Positions 16,120 through 25,520 are shown, numbered from the stretch's first letter. The stretch: DNA of 49,924 nt from Rhodanobacteraceae bacterium (GCA_016717705.1 JADKFD010000035.1:1-49924), one strand, 5' to 3'. The notes: generated by a model from the letters alone, not told the origin. Numbers and translations: made by a program.

Positions 16120-19100
16120 TTGCCCATTGCCCGGTTTCTTGGCGCGCTGTGCCTGCTGATTGCCGCAGCGACGGTATCGGCGACGCCCGTGCGCGAGATT
16201 GGCGAGCCGTACTTCGAGAGCATCTCCGGCACCGAGGACATCGCCAACGGCGTGGTCACGGCGATCAACCAGGACAAACGTGGATTGCTCTGGTTTGGTA
16301 CCTCGGAGGGCTTGTACACCTACGACGGCTACCGCTTCCGCGCCTTTCGCAACCAGATCGACGACCCGAACTCGATCAGCGACGACTATGTCCGCGCCAT
16401 GATGCCGGCGTCCGACGGCCGCATGTGGATAGCCTCCCAGGGCGGGGGCATCTCCATTTACGACCCACGAACGGACCGCTTCGAGAACCACCGTCCGCGA
16501 GCGGGTGATCCGCACTCGCTGCCGAGCGTAGCCAGCCTGACGCTGGCCGAAGACGCAAGCGGCGATGTCTGGGTCGGCTTTGGCAATGCCGGATTGGCGC
16601 GCTGGTCGCGTGCCACTGGTCGCTACGAGCATGTCATCGTTGACGCCGACAATGCCGGAACGCCGCTCACCGTGCGTGCCCTGCAGTTCGACCGTGCCGG
16701 CGATCTGTGGATCGGCACCGGCGACGGCATTCGTCGGGTGCGCGCCGGCAGCAGCGTCGCCGAAACGGTGTACTCGGAACCGGGTGTGCCCGGCAGCTTC
16801 GACCGCCAGTACGTCTATTCGTTGTTCGAGGCCAGTGACGGCCGCCTCTGGATCGGTACGCAGTCGCAGGGTGCGGCGGTGCTCGACCCGCGCAGCGGCA
16901 AGCTGACACGCCTGGAGACGGGCGACAACGCGACCAGCCATCCGTGGGTATCCGGCTTCGTCGAGCCGATGCCCGGGCGCATCTGGATTCACACCTACGG
17001 CGGCGGCATCGATGTCGTCGACGCCGCCAGCGACAGCATTGTCCAGCGCATTCACAGCGATCTGGCGGTGCCCGGCGGGCTGGCGCTGGATCGGCTGACC
17101 GAACCTTTCAAGGACCGCTCGGGGCTGATCTGGATCGGTACCTGGGGCGCTGGCCTGCAGCGACACAATCCGCTCAACGCGCAGGCCTTCCGCGGCATTC
17201 GCCACAGTTCGCTGCTGCGCAACGGGCTCAGCAACGCCAGCGTGCTCAGCACGCTCCCGCTGGACGACGATCGAGTCTGGATCGGCACCGGCGGTGCCGG
17301 CATCGACATCCTCGATCTCAAGCAGGGCATCATCGGCGGGCACCGCGCAGATCCAACCCGGCCGGGGGCGCTGCGAGACGGCACGATCCGTGCGTTGGTG
17401 CGGGCGGAGGACGGCCACATCTGGGTCGGCACGCAGCACGGTGGGCTGCAGCATTACCTGCCCGAACTCGATCAGTTTTCCGAGCCGGTGCCGGGAATTC
17501 CGCGCGGCCCGATCCGCCAGTTGTTGCCGCGGCGCGACGGCACGCTGGTGGTCGGCATGCAGGCCGCGCTGGTCATTCTCGATCCCCACAGCGGAAAGGT
17601 GCGGCGCATGCACCTGGGTGCCGACCAGGTCTTCACCGATGCCGTCTGGAGCCTGGCCGAGGACGGCCTCGGAAATCTCTGGATCGGGACGCCAAACAAC
17701 CTGTTGCTATGGCGGCCTGGCAGCGATTACCCGGCCGAGATCATCAGCCCGGACGTGGTATTGCGCGCCATCGCCGATCTGCAGATCGACGCCGGCGGAC
17801 AGTTGTGGGCCTGCGGTCCGCGCGGAATCGCCCGCCTCATCGAGTGGAAGAACCGCGAGCCAGTCTTCGAGGACTACGGGCGCAAATTGGCGTTGTCGGC
17901 GCAGGGGCTGGGACAGCAGGTGGTGCCCGACCGCAGCGGGCGGCTATGGAACCCGCATCTCGTCATCGACCCGCGCAGCGATCACGCCGACCCGCTGGGT
18001 GTCGCAGACGGCATCGACATCGGCAGCGTCGAGATCGGCTCCGGCAGTATGTCGTCATCCGGTCTGCTGTTTTTCGGCGGCACGCGTGGCTTGCTGATCA
18101 TCGACCCCGAACGCTTTGTGCCGTGGCAATACCAGCCGCCGCTGCTGTTGACGTCGATCGATGTGGACGGCCATTCGCGGGCTCCCGGCGGGGCCGCCGA
18201 CGGCGTGCAGTTGCGCCCCGGCGAGGCGCGCCTCACCATCGAGTTTGCCGCTCTCGACTATTCATCGCCGTCGAGCATCAGTTACACCTACCGCCTGCTC
18301 GGGCTCGACGAGCATTGGATCGCCACGGAAGCCAGTCAGCGGGTCGCCAGCTACCACAATCTGTGGCCCGGCAGTTACCAGTTGCAGGTGCGTGCGCAGA
18401 CCCGCAATGGCAAGGTCAACGAGGCCATGATGCTGCCGTTGACGGTGATCGCCGCGTGGTGGCAAACGCCTTTGGCGGCGGTGATTGCCGTGCTGCTGCT
18501 GGTCGCGCTGATACTCGCCGGGGTGCGCCTGCGCGTGGTTCAGATCGGCCGCCGGGCGCAGGCGCTCGAAGCCTTGGTCGAACGGCGGACGCGTGAACTG
18601 TCGCAGGCCAAATCGGGTGCCGAGGAGGCGCTGATCGAGTTGAAGGGCGCGCAACGGCAATTGGTCGCCGCCGAGAAAATGGCCTCGCTCGGACAACTCG
18701 TCGCCGGCGTGGCCCACGAGATCAACACGCCGGTCGGCATCGCCATCACCGCCGCCTCGCATCTGCAGGAACTGGCCGCGCAGGGCAGCGCCAAGATGGC
18801 CGAGAACAAGCTGACGCGCGGCGACCTGCTGCGCTGGAAGCAGGAAGTGGAAGACGCCGCGCGCCTGATCCTGAACAGCCTGATGCGCGCCGGCACCCTG
18901 ATCGCCAGCTTCAAGCAGGTGTCGGTGGACCAGTCCAGCGGACAGCGACGCCGCTTCCGATTGAGCGAGTTCCTCGGTGAGGTGAACACCACGTTGCTGC
19001 CAACGCTGCGTCGCAGCCCGCACCAGTTGCAGATCGACTGTGCCGCCGACATCGAACTCGATTCCTATCCGGGCGCTCTGTTCCAGATCCAGACCAACTT

Positions 19101-19419
19101 GATCAACAACGCGTTGATGCACGCTTTCGACGACGACGCGCCAGGACAGATGCGCATCGAGGCGCGGGCCAAGGGCGACCAACTCGAACTGCGTTTCAGC
19201 GACAACGGCCGCGGCATGGATGCCAACGTCGCCCGCCGTGCCTTCGACCCCTTCTTCACCACCCGTCGTGGCAGCGGCGGCTCGGGTCTGGGCTTGCACG
19301 TGATCCACAATCTGGTGACGCAACTGCTCGGTGGCGACATCGAACTGACCACCGCTCCGGGCCAAGGTGCGCAATTCCTCATCCGCATTCCGCTGCATGC
19401 ACCGGAGCCGGCGCATTGA
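16120..19419 (+). CDS. beta-propeller sensor histidine kinase (Reg_prop / Y_Y_Y / HisKA / HATPase)
   Basis: 1099 residues. An in-frame stop at 16078 and the absence of ATG or GTG make TTG at 16120 the likely start; it begins a signal peptide (LGALCLLIAAATVSA). A periplasmic double propeller follows (about 30-690) with many two-component-propeller repeats such as DKRGLLWFGTSEGLYTYDG and SGLIWIGTWGAGL, then a Y_Y_Y domain (about 700-775), one membrane helix (about 780-802), a coiled coil, and HisKA with phospho-acceptor His866 in VAHEINTP. The HATPase has an N-box near 990 (QTNLINNALMHAF), DNGRGMD, and a final G-box SGGSGLGL. There is no receiver or output domain, unlike many hybrid relatives, and no response regulator nearby, so its partner is unknown. 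Extracellular polysaccharide or other signals are only a family-level guess. Confidence 0.93.
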   Translation: MPIARFLGALCLLIAAATVSATPVREIGEPYFESISGTEDIANGVVTAINQDKRGLLWFGTSEGLYTYDGYRFRAFRNQIDDPNSISDDYVRAMMPASDGRMWIASQGGGISIYDPRTDRFENHRPRAGDPHSLPSVASLTLAEDASGDVWVGFGNAGLARWSRATGRYEHVIVDADNAGTPLTVRALQFDRAGDLWIGTGDGIRRVRAGSSVAETVYSEPGVPGSFDRQYVYSLFEASDGRLWIGTQSQGAAVLDPRSGKLTRLETGDNATSHPWVSGFVEPMPGRIWIHTYGGGIDVVDAASDSIVQRIHSDLAVPGGLALDRLTEPFKDRSGLIWIGTWGAGLQRHNPLNAQAFRGIRHSSLLRNGLSNASVLSTLPLDDDRVWIGTGGAGIDILDLKQGIIGGHRADPTRPGALRDGTIRALVRAEDGHIWVGTQHGGLQHYLPELDQFSEPVPGIPRGPIRQLLPRRDGTLVVGMQAALVILDPHSGKVRRMHLGADQVFTDAVWSLAEDGLGNLWIGTPNNLLLWRPGSDYPAEIISPDVVLRAIADLQIDAGGQLWACGPRGIARLIEWKNREPVFEDYGRKLALSAQGLGQQVVPDRSGRLWNPHLVIDPRSDHADPLGVADGIDIGSVEIGSGSMSSSGLLFFGGTRGLLIIDPERFVPWQYQPPLLLTSIDVDGHSRAPGGAADGVQLRPGEARLTIEFAALDYSSPSSISYTYRLLGLDEHWIATEASQRVASYHNLWPGSYQLQVRAQTRNGKVNEAMMLPLTVIAAWWQTPLAAVIAVLLLVALILAGVRLRVVQIGRRAQALEALVERRTRELSQAKSGAEEALIELKGAQRQLVAAEKMASLGQLVAGVAHEINTPVGIAITAASHLQELAAQGSAKMAENKLTRGDLLRWKQEVEDAARLILNSLMRAGTLIASFKQVSVDQSSGQRRRFRLSEFLGEVNTTLLPTLRRSPHQLQIDCAADIELDSYPGALFQIQTNLINNALMHAFDDDAPGQMRIEARAKGDQLELRFSDNGRGMDANVARRAFDPFFTTRRGSGGSGLGLHVIHNLVTQLLGGDIELTTAPGQGAQFLIRIPLHAPEPAH

Positions 19420-19576
19420 GACCAGGCCACTATCACCGAACATAACGCAAGTAACTGAAAAACAATATTTTTCCGCAATGGACAAAAAACAGATCGCCGC
19501 ACTGGCCCACAAGTTCGCTGCGCGAACAAGCCCACCGACCAGGGGGCGACCGTGGCTCTCAACAAATTCCGCGTCC

Positions 19577-21274
19577 TTAGTCGCGCATCTTGTAGGCCCC
19601 CTTGAGCGCATAGACCTGCTCTGTCCACACTCTGCCGAAGCGCTCGGCATCCGGAACCGGCGACTGGATGATGCGCAGCGTCAGTTCACGCTGGCGGTCG
19701 CTGTTGGATGGTTTCATGTGCAGGTTCAGTGCGAATTTCGAGAAGTCGCGGACCATGAAGTCGAAAATCTCCTCAAGCAGGTCTTCGCTCACCGGGAAAT
19801 ACTTGCGACTTTCAATGATCAACTGCCCGTAGCCGACAATGGTGAGTATCTCCCCGAGCGCCAGCAGGTAATCGATGTCTTCGCTCTGGCGGTCATTCGG
19901 CGCGGCCTTGACCAGGAACTGCTTGAACAACTCGATCTGCTTCTTGAACAGATTGACGTTGGGCAGATCGACGCTGTCGTAGGCGATCTTGTAGTCATGG
20001 AACTGGATCTTGCCGAGGCCCTTGGTGGGACCCTGGTTGAACAAGAACGCGTCGTTGCAGGCATCGTCCCGGCGCGCGATTTCCGGGTATTCCTTCGGAT
20101 TGAAGAAATAATTGGCCAGAAACTTGACGATGAGCGCCATGTTGACGTGCACGGTGCCTTCCAGCTTGGGCAGCATCGGCAGCTCGTGTTTGGCGATCTC
20201 GAAGAAGGGCTCGTTCTCGAAACCCTTGGCGGCAATGATGTCGTGCAGCAGGTTCATGACCTCCTCGCCCTCGCGGGTGACCTTCATCTTCACCATCGGA
20301 TTGAACAGCAGATAACGACGATCGTCGGCTGATGCACTGCGCATGTAATCGCTGGCGCGTTCGGCGAACAGCTTCATCGCCACCAGCTTGCAGTAGCTGT
20401 CCATCAACAGGCGCTTCACATGGGGAAAATCGGTGACGTAACGACCGTAGACGCGGCGGTTGGCGGCGTGGTCGATCGACTCGTAGAGCGCATGCGTGCA
20501 AAGGCCGATGGCACACCAGCCTAGATTGAACTTACAGATGTTGATCGTGTTGAGCATATCGTCCCAGGCCTTCGGCCCGGTTTCCAGGATGTCCGCCTTG
20601 GTGATCGGATAATCGTGCAACACAAACTCGGCGACGTAGTTTTGTGCATTCACCACATTGCGCACGCAGGTATAGTTTGGATGCTTCGATTCCACCGCAA
20701 AGAAGACATATTCACCGCTGTCGGCCATTTTGGCGAAGGTCGCAACCAGAGCCGCCTCATTGCCATTGCCGATATAGTACTTGTCGCCATTGGCCAGATA
20801 AGTGTCGGCACCCGTCGGCTGCAGCATCATGTCGGTTGAATAAATGTCGGCCCCGTGTTCTTTTTCCGATAGCCCGAAGGCAAACACGCCGCCTTCCTGC
20901 AGCATCCGGGCGGTCCGTTGCTTGATCTCCTCGTTGCTGCCGCACCAGATCGGCGCCAGGCCGAGCATGGATACCTGCCAGGTGTACCAGTAGGTGCAGC
21001 CGTAAAACCCGCTGATCTCCGAGAACTCGCAGTTGCGATAAGTGTCCCAGCGTGAATCGGCGGCGCCGTAGCCCGCCGGGGTCATCAGCGTGGCGAAGAC
21101 CTGCTGTTCCTTCAGGAAATCCACATAATCGTGATTCCACTTTCTCTCATGCCAGTCATGCTTGAGTTGCTTGAGACCCTTGCGCTCAAAAAACGCAATG
21201 GTTTCCTGCATGATCTTGTCGGTCTTGCTGTCCGGATATCGACGGCTGCGCTGATTGGGGTTGAACAGGATCAT
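19577..21274 (-). CDS. acyl-CoA dehydrogenase family flavoprotein
   Basis: 565 residues. Probably an FAD-dependent enzyme oxidising an acyl-CoA to the enoyl-CoA. Visible features: an N-terminal helical domain; the middle-domain block FAFGLSEKEHGADIYSTDM (about 131-149), equivalent to the flavin/substrate-contacting strand; and in the C-terminal helical domain LEGTVHVNMALIVKFL, whose Glu372 aligns with the catalytic base of the EGT motif in medium-chain enzymes. It is longer than classic dehydrogenases, with an additional helical C-terminal region of about 150 residues. GGAG 8 nt before the ATG supports the start. The MITE-like element ends only 18 bp upstream of the ATG, so the native promoter has been displaced or replaced. 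The chain-length specificity cannot be told. Confidence 0.9.
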   Translation of the reverse strand: MILFNPNQRSRRYPDSKTDKIMQETIAFFERKGLKQLKHDWHERKWNHDYVDFLKEQQVFATLMTPAGYGAADSRWDTYRNCEFSEISGFYGCTYWYTWQVSMLGLAPIWCGSNEEIKQRTARMLQEGGVFAFGLSEKEHGADIYSTDMMLQPTGADTYLANGDKYYIGNGNEAALVATFAKMADSGEYVFFAVESKHPNYTCVRNVVNAQNYVAEFVLHDYPITKADILETGPKAWDDMLNTINICKFNLGWCAIGLCTHALYESIDHAANRRVYGRYVTDFPHVKRLLMDSYCKLVAMKLFAERASDYMRSASADDRRYLLFNPMVKMKVTREGEEVMNLLHDIIAAKGFENEPFFEIAKHELPMLPKLEGTVHVNMALIVKFLANYFFNPKEYPEIARRDDACNDAFLFNQGPTKGLGKIQFHDYKIAYDSVDLPNVNLFKKQIELFKQFLVKAAPNDRQSEDIDYLLALGEILTIVGYGQLIIESRKYFPVSEDLLEEIFDFMVRDFSKFALNLHMKPSNSDRQRELTLRIIQSPVPDAERFGRVWTEQVYALKGAYKMRD

Positions 21275-21292
21275 GAGATCGCTCCGTGGAAT

Positions 21293-21519
21293 CTAGGGAC
21301 CCTCTGAACAGTTGCGCGCGTTGTGGGTCCATTTGCCTGCCGCTAGGCGCGGTCAGGTCGTGGCAGGGCCTACGGCCGAGGACCGGAACGCGCGGGACGG
21401 GAAGGGGCTCGCTGCGTCTGACACCTGGCCCAGGCGCGGCTATGGCCTTCGGTGTCATCCTTGCTGGCGTCCGTTTCAGCCGCCGTCGCGGCCGCATAAC
21501 TTGTTCAGAGGGTCCCTAG
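21293..21519. mobile_element. 227-bp MITE-like element with 18-bp perfect terminal inverted repeats
   Basis: CTAGGGACCCTCTGAACA at 21293-21310 is perfectly inverted as TGTTCAGAGGGTCCCTAG at 21502-21519. The outer CTAG is self-palindromic and could be a 4-bp target duplication, the pattern expected for IS5-family elements; the true terminal repeat would then be 14 bp. The interior has no credible protein, so it would be a non-autonomous derivative moved by a transposase encoded elsewhere. It sits between the 3' end of the diguanylate cyclase gene and the 5' end of the acyl-CoA dehydrogenase gene, both read leftwards. The family is inferred; the repeat structure is seen. Confidence 0.75.
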
Positions 21520-21563
21520 GGTGGCAGCGTGCGCCGCGCGGCTCTGCGCGACCTTGACCAGAA

Positions 21564-24467
21564 TCAGAGGGTACTTAAGGACCCGGCTGTACTGACCCGG
21601 TTGCGGCCGGCGGTTTTCGCGGCATACAGCGCGCCATCCGCTGCAGCCATCAATGCGCTGACGGCGACGCCCGGAACCGGGACCGTGGCGGCGACGCCGA
21701 CACTCACGGTTACGCCGAGCGGGTAGCGTTGGATCAAACGGCGCACCCGCTCGGCTTCGGCGCTGGCGCCGGAAAGATCCATGTGGGTCATCAAGATCGC
21801 AAACTCCTCGCCGCCCCAGCGTGCGCTCAGGCGATCGGCGTGGTCGTCGGCGCTCAGGGCTCGCGCCAGCGTGCGCAGCACCTCGTCGCCCTGCAGATGG
21901 CCGAAGCGGTCGTTGTAGCCCTTGAAGTGATCGGCATCGATCATCAGCAAAGCCAGCGACGAGCCCTCCCGCAGCGCCTGCTGCCAGGCCTCGTGCAAGC
22001 TGTCATCGAAGGCCCGGCGATTGGCGATTCCGGTGAGGCCGTCGCGCAGGGTCTGCGCCCGCAGTTGCTTGTTGGCGTGCTCCAGGTCCGCGGTACGCGT
22101 CTGCACGATGTGCTCGAGTTGCTCATTGCGTGCGCGCAGGCGGTTGACGTGCCAACGGGTAACCGCGCCAGCGCCGAGGCCGCCCAGCAGCAGCAGGGCG
22201 CCGACCAGCAACAGGCGCGCTTGCAGGCTCTCCTGCCAGAGCGGCGCAACCTCCCATTCGAGCGCGCGCACCGGACCCGGTTTCCCGGCGCCCGCGCGTG
22301 CCTGGATCTGCAACTGCATGCGCCCCGATGGCAGTGTCCCGAGCCGCGCCTCGGCCACCGGCGACCAGTCCGACCAGCGGCTGTCGATCCCCAGCACGCG
22401 CTGGCGAAACAGCACCTGCGCCTCACCGGCAGCCGCGGGTGCGGCGAACTGCACGCGCAGCGTCGGCCGCGCCGGCAGGTTGCCCGGATGATCCGAAGCG
22501 AGGGGCAAGGGAGTGCGCTGCCCGTCGCCCTCCAGCCACGCCCGCCGCCACTCGATCAGCGGCTCTGTCGCCGGGCGCGGCGGACGCTCCGATTCGTACA
22601 GGTACAGGCGGCTTGCCGCGCCAAACACCACCCGACCATCGCTGAGCATGTGCAGGCTGCGCAGCCCCGGTCCGGTCCTTGCCGGTGGTTCGAGCTCGCG
22701 CCAACTGGCGCCGTCATGCAGGTAGGCGCGCCCGGCGCTCAACGCCCAGCGCCGTCCGTCGCTGCCCTGGACCACCATCGGTATCGCGCCGGACTGCAGC
22801 AGGGCGCCCAGGCCATCGAGGCCGTCATCGACGAAGCGCACGGCGTCCCAACGAAACAGGCCAGCCGTGGTGGCCGCGTAGACGCTCGCTCCCAGTCGGA
22901 AAACGTGGGAGCCGCGGTCCGCGCCGTAGCGGATCCCGGCGGCGTCGGTCAGCGCTGCCGAACTCAGACTGGCGTCCGCCGCTACCGAAACATCGAACAG
23001 GCCGTTGGTCTGGGTGGCAACGAGCAGCCGACCCGGGCTGATTTCAACCAGGCTGTCAGCGGTGCTGCCGAGGCCGATCTGCGGCAACTCGGGCGGCAGC
23101 GGGTCGCTGGCCAGATCGAGCACGCTGACGCCGCTTTCGCTGCCGACGTAAAAGCGGCGTGGCGTCGACTGCGCCGCGAGCAGCTGACGCGGATGCAGCC
23201 GGTCGTGCGTGATGGCATGCGCTGCACCAGATCCGGGCGCCGGGAGGCGCCACAGCGCGTAAGTCTCGGCGACCAGCAGGGCCGGGCCATCGGCAGCGAT
23301 CGACCAGGCCTCGCCGATGGGCAGATCGATGCGCTCGAAACGTGGATGGCCGGCGGCAACCTCGCGTGCGACATAGATGCCCGCGGAGGACAGGCCATAC
23401 CAGTTGCCGCCGATGTCGCGCAGTTCGGACTGGATGCCGCGAACGCCGTCGGCAGCGTCGAGTACGCGCCACGGTGAAGCGAGCTGCACATTGACCAGCA
23501 CTTCGTCGTCGACCGCCCACAAATCGCCATTGGGTTCCGGCACCAGACCGCTGATGAAGTCATTGGAAATCGCACTGATGCGCGCTTGATTGCCGGCAAG
23601 ATCCAACTCGACCAGATGACCGTCCTTGACGCCGGAAGCCGCGATGCCGGAAGCCAGTGTCGCCTGCGTGGTCAGGGCGGTGGGTGGCGCCTGGGGCGGC
23701 AGCAGTGGCAATTCGGTGAGCTTGCCGTCGCGCAGCCATTGCAGGTGCGGACGTTGCGACAGAACGATCTGGCCGCCCAGCGGGTGTGGCCACAGGTGGT
23801 AGATCTGGGTGTCGGCAAACTGCTCGCCGCCGGGCACCATCTCGAAATTCCCGGCAACTCTGCGCTTGAGACCCTCACCACGCCATTGGACCCACAGTTC
23901 GTCGCCCATGAAGGCGATGGCGCCGAAGCGACCGGGCGCGCTCCAGGCTTCGGCGAAACGACCGGCGTGGTCGAAGGCGAACACTTGGTGCAGGGTCCGG
24001 AAATAGACATTGGAGGCATCGCTGCAAACCTCCCAGACGTCGTCGAATCCGTCGCGCAGTGGCGCCGGCAGATGCTCGGTCCAGTCGCTGTAGGCGAGTA
24101 CGCCGTCGCGATCGCGAGCAATCACGCCAATGTGATTGTAACCGCCGACGTAGATCTGGCCGCCGGGACCGCGCGCCAGCGAGCGCGTCAGCAAACCGGG
24201 CGTGGGAATGTGCTCCCAGCGCACACCGTCGAACACCAGGACTTCGCGCTCGGACGCGACATAGAGCAGCCCCTGGGCATCGCGCGCCAGATCGTAGGTC
24301 GCGGCTTCGGGTGCCAGCGGCAGGGGGATGCGCTGAGCCGGTGGGTCTCCGAGGCTCAGCGCGGCGGCGGGAATCAGCCACACGAATGCCAGCAAAACCA
24401 GCCAACGCAAGCCGCCGGGAGTTGTCGTCAAGCGCTGGTGTGGTGGGCGTCTGTCGACTCGGGCCAC
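21564..24467 (-). CDS. beta-propeller sensor diguanylate cyclase (GGDEF)
   Basis: 967 residues from a GTG start. A signal-anchor near 20-38 is followed by a periplasmic double-propeller region (about 40-620) with repeats such as AEAWSAPGRFGAIAFMGDELW, a Y_Y_Y-like beta domain (about 640-715), a membrane helix (LLLVGALLLLGGLGAGAV), a coiled coil and a GGDEF domain whose active site is GGEEF at 885-889. DHFKGYNDRFGH supplies the metal and base contacts. It should make cyclic di-GMP from two GTP in response to an extracytoplasmic signal. The inhibitory RxxD site is absent (the equivalent stretch reads HADR), so product feedback of the usual type is unlikely. It is close in plan to the histidine kinase at 16.1 kb but with a different output. 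Confidence 0.92.
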   Translation of the reverse strand: MARVDRRPPHQRLTTTPGGLRWLVLLAFVWLIPAAALSLGDPPAQRIPLPLAPEAATYDLARDAQGLLYVASEREVLVFDGVRWEHIPTPGLLTRSLARGPGGQIYVGGYNHIGVIARDRDGVLAYSDWTEHLPAPLRDGFDDVWEVCSDASNVYFRTLHQVFAFDHAGRFAEAWSAPGRFGAIAFMGDELWVQWRGEGLKRRVAGNFEMVPGGEQFADTQIYHLWPHPLGGQIVLSQRPHLQWLRDGKLTELPLLPPQAPPTALTTQATLASGIAASGVKDGHLVELDLAGNQARISAISNDFISGLVPEPNGDLWAVDDEVLVNVQLASPWRVLDAADGVRGIQSELRDIGGNWYGLSSAGIYVAREVAAGHPRFERIDLPIGEAWSIAADGPALLVAETYALWRLPAPGSGAAHAITHDRLHPRQLLAAQSTPRRFYVGSESGVSVLDLASDPLPPELPQIGLGSTADSLVEISPGRLLVATQTNGLFDVSVAADASLSSAALTDAAGIRYGADRGSHVFRLGASVYAATTAGLFRWDAVRFVDDGLDGLGALLQSGAIPMVVQGSDGRRWALSAGRAYLHDGASWRELEPPARTGPGLRSLHMLSDGRVVFGAASRLYLYESERPPRPATEPLIEWRRAWLEGDGQRTPLPLASDHPGNLPARPTLRVQFAAPAAAGEAQVLFRQRVLGIDSRWSDWSPVAEARLGTLPSGRMQLQIQARAGAGKPGPVRALEWEVAPLWQESLQARLLLVGALLLLGGLGAGAVTRWHVNRLRARNEQLEHIVQTRTADLEHANKQLRAQTLRDGLTGIANRRAFDDSLHEAWQQALREGSSLALLMIDADHFKGYNDRFGHLQGDEVLRTLARALSADDHADRLSARWGGEEFAILMTHMDLSGASAEAERVRRLIQRYPLGVTVSVGVAATVPVPGVAVSALMAAADGALYAAKTAGRNRVSTAGSLSTL

Positions 24468-24617
24468 CGACTAGATCCGACTGCCAGTTGAGCGGCGCAG
24501 TCTAGCAGGCCGTCGCCGCCGCCCCTTGAGCAGACGGAGTCTCGCGTCCGTGACGCTCGCGGCGCGGGCCGTCTATATGTTAATAAATGCCACCTCGATC
24601 CGAAGGGCGCCACGACG

Positions 24618-25508
24618 ATGAAGGCAACGGCAACTGCAATTGCATTGGGTATGGCCCTGTTCGGGGGCTCTGCAGAGGCAAGTTTTCACCTGATGAAAGT
24701 GGTGCAGGTGTTTCCCGGCACGGCTGCGGCGCCCAACGCGCAGTACGTGATGATCCAGATGTACACGGGTGGCCAGAATCAGCTCAGCGGTCACCAGATT
24801 TCCGTGTTCAACGCCAGCGGCACTGCCATTCAGAATTTCACCTTCAACGCCGCGGTGGCCAATGGCGGCGCCCAGGCGCGCATCCTGATCGCGACGACCG
24901 AGGCGGTGGCGCTGTTCGGCATGAGCGCCGACCTGACGATGACGGCGGTGCTGCCATCGGCGGGCGGCAAAGTCTGTTTCGACGCGATCCCGGTGGACTG
25001 CCTGGCCTGGGGCAACTACAGCGGCAGCGCGACCGGCGTCGGCACCCCGTTCAATGTCGCCACGGGCCTGGTGCCGGGTGCGGCGGCAATCCGACGGCTG
25101 GATATCAGCGGTGGCGCTGGCACCCTGGAGGCGGCGGACGACACCGACAACTGCGCCAACGACTTCGTGTCCGGAATGCCTTTGCCGCGCAACAACGACA
25201 CGCTGTTCCTCGGCAGTCTGGAGCAAGCGCGGGCGCGCCTTGTAGCCCGGTGTACGCGCGCAGCGCGGGTTCACCGCACGCAGCCCGCCGGTTGCCGCGC
25301 CGGTCACCGCTCAGGTGGCCGACCCGGTGCATTCAACCTGATTCACCGGCTCCAGATGCCCTCTGCGAGTTGCGCGAGCCTGGCGTTATCGCGCGCGATC
25401 GCGACCCCTTCTGGCGCTCCCGCCAGCCCATTGGTCATGTTGACGCACTGTGTGACGCACAGTACTGTGCACCACATGCGCCGCCCGGTTCCGGGGCGCT
25501 CTGGCTGA
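24618..25508 (+). CDS. secreted protein of unknown function; C-terminal part doubtful
   Basis: The frame gives 296 residues. An N-terminal signal peptide (ALFGGSAEA-SFHLMK) is followed by a beta-rich domain (about 20-190), with QYVMIQMYTGGQNQLSGHQI and DDTDNCANDFVSGMPLPRNND, resembling extracellular proteins whose mature part begins with FHLMQIEQV-type sequence. After about residue 200 the sequence turns Arg/Ala/His-rich, does not look like a fold and passes through intergenic-type palindromes and the promoter of the next operon. The natural C-terminus is therefore probably near 25220, with the original stop lost or the frame shifted. No strong Shine-Dalgarno is visible; an AT-rich patch TATATGTTAATAAAT (24574-24588) may hold the promoter. 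The function is not known. Confidence 0.6.
   Translation: MKATATAIALGMALFGGSAEASFHLMKVVQVFPGTAAAPNAQYVMIQMYTGGQNQLSGHQISVFNASGTAIQNFTFNAAVANGGAQARILIATTEAVALFGMSADLTMTAVLPSAGGKVCFDAIPVDCLAWGNYSGSATGVGTPFNVATGLVPGAAAIRRLDISGGAGTLEAADDTDNCANDFVSGMPLPRNNDTLFLGSLEQARARLVARCTRAARVHRTQPAGCRAGHRSGGRPGAFNLIHRLQMPSASCASLALSRAIATPSGAPASPLVMLTHCVTHSTVHHMRRPVPGRSG
25440..25470 (+). promoter_or_regulatory. near-consensus promoter with a 14-bp palindromic operator over the -10
   Basis: TTGACG (25440-25445), 17-bp spacer, TACTGT (25463-25468). The perfect palindrome GCACAGTACTGTGC (25457-25470) covers the -10 box, and a related half-site CACTGTGTG lies in the spacer. It is placed about 50 bp before the GTG of the acyltransferase-ABC fusion. 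Since that operon encodes a PadR-family regulator, autoregulation through this palindrome is the simplest reading (inference). Confidence 0.6.
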
Positions 25509-25520
25509 GGTGCCCGTCCC

